Below are positions 6,001 through 10,700 of a stretch of DNA of 10,700 bases, in pieces. Made by a program: the position numbers and the translations under genes. The DNA is taken from contig CAZCSJ010000019.1 of the NCBI GenBank assembly GCA_964501445.1, forward strand, positions 1 to 10,700, written 5' to 3'. Origin of the DNA: CAZCSJ01 sp964501445. Its GTDB lineage: Bacteria; Patescibacteriota; Minisyncoccia; Sungbacterales; HO2-52-23. The notes below the pieces were generated by a model that was given only the letters and a program-made list of their open reading frames with translations, was not told the DNA's origin and searched no databases. Position 1 is the stretch's first letter; each line of letters opens with the position of its first letter.

Positions 6001-8246
6001 GCGGTCCCGATGGGCCCGGAACTTGGCGAGAGCGAGGTGAGGTACGGCGCTCCCGGAGTGGTGGTGGCCGTGCCTCCGCCCGTACCAGAACATCCCGACG
6101 CGGGTGTGGTTATACACGAATAGAAAGTGCCATTCGCCGTGCGGTAATTCTTCATTTCAGAATCATAGCAAGTGCCGTCCGAATACATCGTATGCCAGCC
6201 GGTGCCGTATTTTGATTGACAATCAGTGCCGGTGGTTGCCGTACCCCCCGCAATCGCGAAATTGGAATCCGACGAACACCCTTTGCTCGTACTACACGCG
6301 TTTACATAGTACTCCGAACCCGACACTCCACTGGAGTGGTAATACGTTCCGAATCCTCCCGCAACCGGCGCAACACTTATCAAAAAGGTCCATGATCCTC
6401 CCGGAACCTTTCTCCAAATTTTATATTCATCCTCCCCTACTGAATTATCGGTCCACTGCAGTGTAACGCCCGTGCCGCTTGTTGACACGGTCGCGGTGAG
6501 TGCAGTCGGGGCATTTAGCGCGCCGCTCGTTGTGCTCGTGGCGGTTGTCCCGCCTGTTGTGCATCCGGTCATCGTCACGCTGTCTCCCCGCTTTGCGGAT
6601 TTGGTCATTGAATTATCACAGTATATCGCCTGCCCCGCAGAATCGTAATACATCCAATGGCAGCCGCTCCCCAAAAGTGCTATGAGCACGCTGTCGCAAC
6701 CCGTGGAAGTACCAGTACCCGTTGTTGTGGTGGTTTGAGTAGTGGCGGTCTGGCTCACGACCGGAATACCGAATTCCTGCCAATTTGCGCTATTCCCGGC
6801 TCCCGGCTTCCAGCCCCCGAAATAGCCGTTTGCAGCTGCATCGTCCATGCTCCGAATGAGTGCGGCATACTCCGCATCCGTCCGGGAGAGAATCGACGAA
6901 TACTGCACCGAGCCGTCTTTGAATCGCCATGTATGGTTTGTTTGGCCGCTCGTTCCGGTTGTGGTCGTGGTGGTTGTTCCGCCCCCCGTACAGCCAGTTG
7001 TCGTCACCGCATCTCCCCGCTTTGCGGATTTGGTCATTGAGGTATCGCAGAATATCCCCTGCCCCGCAGAATCGTAGTACATCCAATGGCAGCCGGTTCC
7101 TAAAAGTGTCTGGAGCGCGCCGTCGCAAGCCGTGGAAGTGCCGGTGCCTGTTGTTCCGCCTGTGCTCGTTGCGCATCCTGTGGTCGGGGTAGACGCGCAA
7201 GAATAGAGAATTCCGCTCGTGGTGTAATAGGATGTATTCTCCGCGTTAAAACAATTCCCGTCGGAACTTATGGAGTGCCAGCCGCTTCCATAACTGCTGC
7301 AGTCAGAAGCCGCAAGGGTAGAGAACGTTTTCCCCGTCACGCTCCCGCGCTTATAATTCCAATCTTCCGAATGAACATTCAACGTGTACGTGGTGGCTGC
7401 CCGAAGACCGGTAAGGTAGAGAGAGTGGTTTGTCACAAACGAGGAGTCAAATCGGGAATTTTCAGAAACAGAACTTACTCCAAAATCAACAATGGAATTT
7501 GCTGATTTATCGGTGGTCCACGTCACGGTTGCGGTATCCCGCGTGATGTTCACTATGCTCACATTGCTGATCACGGGAGTGGCGGTAGAGGAGGTAGTCC
7601 CGCTCGTTGATGAGGTGGTGCCACTGGTGCCCGTCGTCGTGCTGGTGCTCGTGCTACCCGTAGTACTCGTGGTGCTCGTCGTACTCGTCGTAGTACTACC
7701 CGAACATCCTGTAGTATGCGTGGTGGAGCACGAATACAATGTACCGCTTGACGTGTAGTAGGACGTCATTGCTTCATTGAAACAACTACCATCAGAACCC
7801 ATAGAATGCCAACCAGTGCCGTATTTTGTGGCGCAGTCAGTACCAGTGCTCGTTGTTGTAGTAGTGGTAGTGGTATATGTTGAACCAGACCCATATATAC
7901 ATGCCCGCGTCGCTCCCCCACCCGCCGGTTGACATACGTTTGAGTCAGTATCGGACATACATTCATTAGTGCTGGACATTAAATGATAACCAGAAGGACA
8001 GTTGCTTGAAGAAGAACTGTAGGTCTGAGCAGATCCTCCTGATATAAAGGACATCTTTAAGACATCAAGCGCTTTAAGGAGTGTTTGGAGGCTACCTGCA
8101 AGAGAAGCAACCTGGTGCTGCTCGCCCAATGTCAGCTGTGCTGCTTCTGCCGGTAATGAAGAAAACAGCAGAACAAGCGACATAAAAATAACTCCCAACA
8201 AAATAGCGTTGCGAGTTGAAAGATAACAGAAACGAGAAGTAGACAT
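3057..8246 (-). CDS. Giant secreted multidomain surface protein with peptidoglycan-binding C terminus
   Basis: The product has 1729 residues. A signal peptide (about 1-36) ends at LPAEAA. By my reading the modules are: four-Cys modules at 83-116, 138-181, 316-358, 374-419, 517-562, 676-719 and 844-888; fibronectin III-like domains at about 223-311, 577-667 and 1535-1628; an unrecognised globular segment 437-495; IPT/TIG at 732-836; an Ig-like (Big_5-type) domain at 900-1005; four carboxypeptidase-regulatory-like domains at about 1012-1098, 1102-1194, 1198-1292 and 1298-1384; a ZU5-like region at about 1390-1531; and a peptidoglycan-binding domain at 1647-1729 (GNDVKTLQQVL, TGFFGALTRAAVIRFQ). 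Thr/Ser/Gly linkers (123-136, 183-222, 421-433, 500-516) separate the N-terminal modules. No catalytic domain is visible. A wall-bound, rod-like adhesin or surface-layer role is inferred. ATG 8246 gives the full signal peptide; no Shine-Dalgarno sequence is evident. The gene stands alone between tRNA-Ser and the infB operon. Confidence 0.9.
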   Translation of the reverse strand: MSTSRFCYLSTRNAILLGVIFMSLVLLFSSLPAEAAQLTLGEQHQVASLAGSLQTLLKALDVLKMSFISGGSAQTYSSSSSNCPSGYHLMSSTNECMSDTDSNVCQPAGGGATRACIYGSGSTYTTTTTTTTSTGTDCATKYGTGWHSMGSDGSCFNEAMTSYYTSSGTLYSCSTTHTTGCSGSTTTSTTSTTSTTGSTSTSTTTGTSGTTSSTSGTTSSTATPVISNVSIVNITRDTATVTWTTDKSANSIVDFGVSSVSENSRFDSSFVTNHSLYLTGLRAATTYTLNVHSEDWNYKRGSVTGKTFSTLAASDCSSYGSGWHSISSDGNCFNAENTSYYTTSGILYSCASTPTTGCATSTGGTTGTGTSTACDGALQTLLGTGCHWMYYDSAGQGIFCDTSMTKSAKRGDAVTTTGCTGGGTTTTTTTGTSGQTNHTWRFKDGSVQYSSILSRTDAEYAALIRSMDDAAANGYFGGWKPGAGNSANWQEFGIPVVSQTATTQTTTTTGTGTSTGCDSVLIALLGSGCHWMYYDSAGQAIYCDNSMTKSAKRGDSVTMTGCTTGGTTATSTTSGALNAPTALTATVSTSGTGVTLQWTDNSVGEDEYKIWRKVPGGSWTFLISVAPVAGGFGTYYHSSGVSGSEYYVNACSTSKGCSSDSNFAIAGGTATTGTDCQSKYGTGWHTMYSDGTCYDSEMKNYRTANGTFYSCITTPASGCSGTGGGTATTTPGAPYLTSLSPSSGPIGTAVTIYGSGFALTGTNRVNFDTGVIMNVASTDGIRLSFTVPEDRVPLCAVTEPRCLLPAPYNPVRTGSYTVSVTTPAGAASNYLSFNVGERSVASNCPSGYHQMGDYYSYSSSGSPSGGYCMSDTNSTVCQPLGGGATYTCTYGRTSTTTTEIPFTVEQTRTYPRTGDSGVDPGTRIQVNFTKEIDPSSTVSQFFKLAKTSTPDASVAGNFRMFSQSFDFVPSASLESNTSYTYTVYSTLRERGGKNLSSSYTATFTTSASTAARTGTLSGKVTDQTGAGVARVHVYASTPDYTFWRDTSTDASGAFTLSLPAGTYLVEVSQPAARTDLVRTAPQKVSIATGETKTITLSFSGVPKIVTGTVLFTNGNPVADAEVGGYSSETGQWVGGTVDASGKFTLRVSGGRWILGIHPREEFKAKWSWSGPPQEAVFTKDATPESKTVNFTVAVADALLRVRVVDSSGAPVSGAGVVVDAIGSSQLIFAPREGRAPPEFKTSDASGLATFELKPGTYYMRAFLPPDRNLFNPEEQKVTVVSGRTEEATLIFRRRESFTSVPLTGVTKLENGVPIDAFIWAWSEKGGFLTSNASADGTFSLKASPGTRWHIGAGKEYQGYPYKSPELTVDVSTQPVSLDVVLVRFRDVPLPATVSVNQTATQQTVAQTTDGAKVTLPPSSATTEGTVRVEVKPTIEAPTQAATQVVGTVYDVTVRDAKGTELTQLKEDAEIILPYSEAELKALGVTEDTIVPSYFDEKTGTWVNIENYTIDKDKNVIITHVGHLTRFGIVAAADTTPPSAPSAQAAKALGEGKAKVTWKNPASDFKNAKVYRSNAVGELGQVVAATIVGTELTDTGLTNGMTYYYAVRAVDPAGNESTNSQQVSLVAVGTSAPSAVSAATPARVAGAKVLRSLKQGMRGNDVKTLQQVLISEGFLPADSATGFFGALTRAAVIRFQEKYASEVLTPAGLTKGSGFVGPGTLKKLNALVGK
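6561..6698 (-). repeat. Type-C four-Cys module, copy 2 (138 bp)
   Basis: Encodes residues 517-562 of the giant protein. It has the same length as 6990-7127 and very similar sequence at DNA level (for example tctccccgctttgcggattt occurs in both). I count 36 of 46 amino acids identical, with cysteines at identical spacing (12, 14 and 19 residues). This is an in-gene module duplication. Confidence 0.85.
6990..7127 (-). repeat. Type-C four-Cys module, copy 1 (138 bp)
   Basis: Encodes residues 374-419 of the giant protein, with Cys 374, 386, 400 and 419 and the core GCHWMYYDSAGQ. It pairs with the copy at 6561-6698. The two are separated by a unique 60-residue segment and Thr-rich linkers. Confidence 0.85.
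7581..7700 (-). repeat. Thr/Ser/Gly linker tract of degenerate codon triplets
   Basis: Residues 183-222 of the giant protein are almost only Thr, Ser and Gly. The DNA is an imperfect triplet array (ACN, AGT, GGC on the coding strand). Any slippage by whole triplets would change linker length without breaking the frame. It separates the second Cys module from the first fibronectin III-like domain. Confidence 0.7.
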
Positions 8247-8290
8247 TTTCGTTTTGTGTTAGGTTATAATAGTTTAATAACGATGTATAT

Positions 8291-8318
8291 AGTATACTCC
8301 ATAGGTTCAAGTGATTAA
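8291..8318 (-). promoter_or_regulatory. Candidate promoter of the giant gene
   Basis: On the minus strand TTAATC (8318-8313) and TATACT (8296-8291) are 16 bp apart, about 45 bp before the ATG at 8246. The -10 is good (5 of 6 to TATAAT) and the -35 is mediocre. A second -10-like TATAAC lies closer to the gene. The whole leader 8255-8320 is AT-rich, so chance matches are likely. Confidence 0.35.
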
Positions 8319-8329
8319 AACCTCTTCTC

Positions 8330-8338
8330 TGTGGATAA
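8330..8338 (-). promoter_or_regulatory. DnaA-box-like 9-mer
   Basis: The minus strand reads TTATCCACA, an exact match to the bacterial DnaA box consensus TTWTNCACA. It adjoins the AT-rich stretch 8265-8300. A second match lies at 9231-9239. No dnaA or dnaN gene is in the window, so an origin role is unproven. Confidence 0.35.
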
Positions 8339-8350
8339 CTTTTTTGATAA

Positions 8351-8415
8351 TCGGAAGCGGGTCTCCTTCGCTAAAGCTACGGAAGACCGAAGGAGGATTC
8401 GGCTACAAGTAATCC
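8351..8415 (-). repeat. Broken tRNA-Ser 3'-end copy with hairpin insert and conserved stem-loop
   Basis: Positions 8351-8361 repeat 8418-8428 (tcggaagcggg), and 8392-8401 repeat 8427-8436 (ggaggattcg). Together they rebuild the tRNA-Ser 3' end from C56 to the discriminator. Between them lies about 30 nt of foreign sequence forming a hairpin: ctccttcg (8363-8370) with cgaaggag (8388-8395). The copy then joins GGCTACAAGTAATCC (8401-8415), the same 15-mer found at the tRNA-Leu copy (99-113). GGATT (8395-8399) and AATCC (8411-8415) pair around an 11-nt loop, as at the other locus. This supports a shared mechanism acting at tRNA 3' ends. Confidence 0.6.
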
Positions 8416-8418
8416 GCT

Positions 8419-8505
8419 CGGAAGCGGGAGGATTCGAACCTCCGAGGGGATTTCTCCCCAACCGGTTTTCGAGACCGGCGCCTTAAACCTCTCGGCCACG
8501 CTTCC
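8419..8505 (-). tRNA. tRNA-Ser, anticodon CGA
   Basis: The 87-nt minus-strand sequence folds as a class II tRNA. The acceptor is GGAAGCG/CGCTTCC with discriminator G73, usual for serine. The anticodon stem CCGGT/ACCGG encloses CTCGAAA, giving anticodon CGA for UCG codons. A long variable arm pairs GGGGA with TCCCC around GAAA, and the T arm is GGAGG TTCGAAT CCTCC. CCA is not encoded. A transposase gene and its palindrome lie directly upstream, and a broken copy of the tRNA 3' end lies directly downstream. Confidence 0.95.
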
Positions 8506-8515
8506 TCGTCATTCA

Positions 8516-8538
8516 TGTACCGATCTTAGATCGGTACA
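8516..8538. repeat. Transposase-associated palindrome, left copy
   Basis: Perfect 11-nt arms tgtaccgatct and agatcggtaca surround a single central T; one more A/T pair extends the stem on each side. It lies between the transposase stop and the 5' end of tRNA-Ser. It may be the left end recognised by the transposase, and could also act as a transcription stop. Confidence 0.75.
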
Positions 8539-8542
8539 TATC

Positions 8543-9181
8543 CTATATCATGCTATAAATGAGCTGTCGATAGCTTTCGTGGTCCATATCAAGTACTTTC
8601 TCGAGAAAATCAATGGAGGTCAACAAAGAAAACTTGCTCTGTGTACCGAGATAGATAGGTAAGGTAGACCATTGATATGATTCAAGTCTACGGTGGGACT
8701 CATCCCCTTCTGTACCGATCTTAGATCGGTACAGATTGAGTGGATTTAAATGGATATATTCCGTTAAATATGCGGCGTAGTTATGTCTATCGACATGTTT
8801 CGCCTTAAAAGTACTTTCGAAGAGAGCGCCTGTTCGCTCATAACGCTTGTTGAAATAATGGGTATAGCTCGAGCCAAGTTTGTGCATCAACTTACTTATT
8901 CCCCCATCTCGTTTTTGCATTACCATCAGGTGATAGTGATTCGGCATCAGACAACCTGCCACCACTTCCACATACGGCTCAATTGGCTTTAATACTTCCC
9001 TGGGCTCAAGAGCTATAACATCAAACCGGGGCGACGGCGGAATGTCTAAAAAATTATTGAGAACATATAGGCCATGAAGAAATCGTAACCTGCTTCTGTC
9101 ATCAGAAAATATTGGCCTCTTATCAACACCGCGGTTATAGATATGGTAGTATTCACTTTCAACAAACTGCTCTTTTCGCAT
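8543..9181 (-). CDS. REP-associated tyrosine transposase (IS200-like, HUH Y1)
   Basis: This 212-residue protein belongs to the Y1 HUH transposases related to IS200/IS605 TnpA, in the REP-associated (RAYT) group that acts on hairpin DNA. It shows the N-terminal YYHIYNRGVDKRPIF (11-25), the HUH motif HYH (82-84) in MPNHYHLMV, the YFNKRYERTGALFESTFKA block (109-127), and YIHLNP (142-147). Tyr135 is the likely nucleophile, judged by its spacing from the HUH motif compared with E. coli TnpAREP as I remember it. I chose ATG at 9181, which begins the family's usual MRKEQFVE-like N terminus; a GTG at 9238 would add 19 residues read through a palindrome. Palindrome copies flank the gene, and one lies inside it encoding LYRSKIGT (150-157). 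The stop is TAG. The gene appears intact. Confidence 0.9.
   Translation of the reverse strand: MRKEQFVESEYYHIYNRGVDKRPIFSDDRSRLRFLHGLYVLNNFLDIPPSPRFDVIALEPREVLKPIEPYVEVVAGCLMPNHYHLMVMQKRDGGISKLMHKLGSSYTHYFNKRYERTGALFESTFKAKHVDRHNYAAYLTEYIHLNPLNLYRSKIGTEGDESHRRLESYQWSTLPIYLGTQSKFSLLTSIDFLEKVLDMDHESYRQLIYSMI
8711..8733. repeat. Transposase-associated palindrome, copy inside the coding sequence
   Basis: Identical to the left copy, with arms tgtaccgatct/agatcggtaca and central T. It falls in frame in the transposase gene and encodes LYRSKIGT, in the stretch between YIHLNP and the LESYQWS motif that tends to vary in length in this family. Confidence 0.8.
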
Positions 9182-9191
9182 ACTTCTATTA

Positions 9192-9214
9192 TGTACCGAT
9201 CTAAGATCGGTACA
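9192..9214. repeat. Transposase-associated palindrome, right copy
   Basis: Same 11-nt arms, but the central base is A instead of T, so this copy is the reverse complement of the other two. It lies just upstream of the transposase ATG. Left and right copies therefore form an inverted pair around the gene. Confidence 0.75.
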
Positions 9215-9230
9215 AGACGACTTCAAAAAG

Positions 9231-9239
9231 TTTTCCACA
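9231..9239 (+). promoter_or_regulatory. DnaA-box-like 9-mer
   Basis: TTTTCCACA matches TTWTNCACA exactly. It lies at the switch from minus-strand to plus-strand genes, about 900 bp from the other match and in the opposite orientation. Such 9-mers also occur by chance, so the assignment is weak. Confidence 0.3.
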
Positions 9240-9249
9240 GGGGGGAGGA

Positions 9250-9277
9250 TTGACGGCGCGAAACGAAATCTTACAAT
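9250..9277 (+). promoter_or_regulatory. Sigma70-type promoter of the plus-strand gene pair
   Basis: TTGACG (9250-9255) and TACAAT (9272-9277) are 16 bp apart, each matching 5 of 6 consensus bases. Transcription would start near 9284, leaving a leader of roughly 16 nt that contains AAAGAAGG, a plausible ribosome binding site 5 nt before the ATG at 9300. Confidence 0.7.
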
Positions 9278-9299
9278 AGATTAGATAAAGAAGGTGTGC

Positions 9300-9776
9300 A
9301 TGTTGAAAAACGTTTTAAAATTTCTAGGGATTGGGCTGGGAATTGTCGCGCTCGGGGTCGGGGCGCTTTTTGGTATCCGATACCTGCAATACCGAAACAG
9401 TCCGGAATACCAGGCGCTCGCAGAAATGAAAAAACTTGAGAAGGCGTACGCCCAAGACCCATACGGCGGAGAAACACCGGAGGAAACCCTTCGGCTTTTT
9501 ATTGATGCGTTGAAAAAAGGAGATACGGATTTGGCGGCAAAATATTTTGTGTTGGATGTGCAACCGGAGTGGAAAGAGGGGCTCGCGAAGATTAAAGAAA
9601 GGGGGTTGTTAGATGAGATGGTGAGGGATTTGGAGAGACTCAAAAACAAGTATCCACTAATTGAGGGGGACGATAAAAGATTTGTTTTGGAGGCCTATAA
9701 CGATGGAGGAGAATTAGTTATGCAGGCCGATTTAGGTAAAAGCCTAAATGGAAAATGGAAAATTCTAGATTTGTAA
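9300..9776 (+). CDS. Small membrane-anchored protein, function unknown
   Basis: This 158-residue protein has an N-terminal membrane helix (about residues 7-27: FLGIGLGIVALGVGALFGI), then a charged extracytoplasmic part. The segment ETPEETLRLFIDALKKGDTDLAAKYF (about 57-82), with its helix pair, and the final KSLNGKWKILDL resemble the start and last strand of small NTF2-like or DUF4878-like folds, where a substrate-binding cone is typical. This is a fold guess only. ATG 9300 is preferred over GTG 9294 because AAGG sits 5 nt upstream of it. The 3' end overlaps the next gene by 22 nt, so the two are probably coupled in translation. A clear promoter precedes it. Confidence 0.75.
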   Translation: MLKNVLKFLGIGLGIVALGVGALFGIRYLQYRNSPEYQALAEMKKLEKAYAQDPYGGETPEETLRLFIDALKKGDTDLAAKYFVLDVQPEWKEGLAKIKERGLLDEMVRDLERLKNKYPLIEGDDKRFVLEAYNDGGELVMQADLGKSLNGKWKILDL

Positions 9777-10700
9777 CATCTACATTTATAACTATCATGG
9801 GAGGGGCACTCCTTGTGCTCCCTCTTTTTGGATATGCATACGATGACAAAACCACTCATCCCGCACTGACCCAAGAAATCGTAAAGTTCTTTAACCACTC
9901 GTTTCCCGATAACGCACTAAACGATCAAGAAAAGGAACTTCTGATACAGGGAAGTATCGACGAGGATTCTGGTACCCGTCCGATGCAACACTTTTACGAC
10001 CCCGTGTATAAACGGGGTCTTGTTTTAGGAAAAGAATGGATGAGTTCCAAACATTGGGCGCAAAACACCAAAGCGCAAGCGGGTATTACTGCTAGCGCCC
10101 TTGCGGGAACATTTAAACCTCTCTTTAGTAGCAACGAAGATTACTCCTGGGATCGCGCGATCTATGAATACACATGGGGCGATAAAACGAGAGGACTCAA
10201 AGCACTAGGACATATACTCCATCTTCTGGAAGATGCCACAGTCCCCGACCATACGAGAAATGACCCGCATCCGCCATATTTAGAATTGGGTAGTCCCTAC
10301 GAATTTTGGACTGAGCAATTTGATCGCCAAAATATAAAAATCTTTAGTGAACTTTCAAATCAAAAGCCCATTGTACTCGCAAACATAAATAACTATTTTG
10401 ATACTCTTGCCACTTACTCAAATAATAATTTCTTCAGTAGAGATACAATTCTAGACAAGGAATACGATCGACCCATAATAAATAATTATATCGATGGGTT
10501 TGGTCTTTCTGTTGACTCCTATCCGCTCGTACAAAAAATTAAAAAGTTTGATGGAACAATTGAATACTCTCTAGTAGACAACAAAAGGGTAATTTTAAAC
10601 TCGTACTGGACTCTCCTTTCTAAACAAGCGGTGCTGCATGGCGCGGGGGCGATGAAACTTTTCTTTGATGAAGTAGAAAAAGAAAAACAGAGCAAAATCC
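9755..10700 (+). CDS. Secreted zinc-dependent phospholipase C-like protein (partial, runs off window)
   Basis: The frame is open to the window end (315 codons seen). Residues 1-28 form a signal peptide (SRF, then a hydrophobic run ending FGYA). The mature part carries landmarks of the phospholipase C/S1-P1 nuclease fold, a helical trinuclear zinc enzyme: THPALT (34-39), D69 or D71 and H79 in SIDEDSGTRPMQHFYD, SKHWAQNT (98-105), and GHILHLLEDATVPDH (152-166). In the last, H156, D160 and H166 have the +4/+10 spacing of B. cereus phospholipase C ligands H118, D122 and H128. SPYEFW (180-185) supplies a Glu near the expected final ligand, but the expected preceding His is not obvious. The substrate may be phospholipid or nucleic acid; the sequence does not settle which. 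ATG 9755 is within the previous gene and gives the best signal peptide; ATG 9797 would remove its charged start. Confidence 0.82.
   Translation, partial: MENSRFVTSTFITIMGGALLVLPLFGYAYDDKTTHPALTQEIVKFFNHSFPDNALNDQEKELLIQGSIDEDSGTRPMQHFYDPVYKRGLVLGKEWMSSKHWAQNTKAQAGITASALAGTFKPLFSSNEDYSWDRAIYEYTWGDKTRGLKALGHILHLLEDATVPDHTRNDPHPPYLELGSPYEFWTEQFDRQNIKIFSELSNQKPIVLANINNYFDTLATYSNNNFFSRDTILDKEYDRPIINNYIDGFGLSVDSYPLVQKIKKFDGTIEYSLVDNKRVILNSYWTLLSKQAVLHGAGAMKLFFDEVEKEKQSKI

Noticed and set aside
6561..7127. Assembly artefact behind the duplicated type-C modules
   Set aside because: The copies differ at many DNA positions and at 10 of 46 residues, and the sequence between them is unique, so they are genuine diverged repeats.
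3057..8246. Enzymatic function for the giant protein
   Set aside because: The carboxypeptidase-regulatory-like domains are structural beta-sandwiches. I found no catalytic motif for a protease, glycosidase or lyase.
9182..9238. GTG start at 9238 giving the transposase 19 extra residues
   Set aside because: The extension is a translation of the right palindrome and is not family-like; ATG 9181 starts the conserved N terminus.
583..10700. UGA recoded to glycine, as in Gracilibacteria and SR1
   Set aside because: Complete genes here end in TAG or TAA, which leaves the question open, but more than 2,500 codons including a Gly-rich giant gene contain no in-frame TGA. The standard code explains everything.

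Overview
The window looks like a piece of a Candidate Phyla Radiation genome, most likely a parcubacterial lineage. Four things point there: a short initiation factor IF2 that begins almost at its G domain; a DUF4446 protein placed directly before infB; a very large secreted multidomain protein ending in a single peptidoglycan-binding domain; and tRNA genes that do not encode CCA, in spacers full of hairpins. The six complete genes end in TAG or TAA, and no in-frame TGA interrupts the long frames, so the standard bacterial code fits. The lineage assignment is inference from gene content, not a database match.

Layout. Positions 1-583 hold tRNA-Leu(UAA) and tRNA-Cys(GCA) on the minus strand. 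Around them lie hairpins and partial tRNA copies. Positions 583-2946 are a compact minus-strand operon, DUF4446 - infB - rbfA, with 1-nt junctions. Positions 3057-8246 encode a 1729-residue secreted surface protein: signal peptide, seven four-cysteine modules, Thr/Ser/Gly linkers, fibronectin III, IPT/TIG, Ig-like and carboxypeptidase-regulatory-like domains, and a C-terminal peptidoglycan-binding domain. A terminator-like hairpin (3000-3034) separates it from the operon. Positions 8247-8505 carry an AT-rich leader, a DnaA-box-like 9-mer, a broken copy of a tRNA 3' end and tRNA-Ser(CGA). Positions 8515-9214 hold a REP-associated (IS200-like, HUH) transposase with three copies of one palindrome, one of them inside its reading frame. 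After 9240 transcription switches to the plus strand: a good sigma70-type promoter drives a small membrane-anchored protein, whose gene overlaps a secreted zinc-dependent phospholipase C-like protein that runs off the window.

How the parts fit. The minus-strand operon and tRNAs serve translation (initiation, 30S maturation, decoding). The giant protein and the plus-strand pair are exported or membrane products, probably involved in envelope or host contact.

The least explained signals are in non-coding DNA and in the giant protein. tRNA-Leu and tRNA-Ser each have a second copy of their 3' end, from C56 of the T loop to the discriminator, just downstream, and both copies are joined to the same GGCTACAAGTAATCC stem-loop. 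This looks like the footprint of a small element family targeting tRNA 3' ends. The transposase with its own in-frame palindrome, and the repeated four-cysteine modules sharing a G-x-H-x-M/I signature, are the other two features most worth following.
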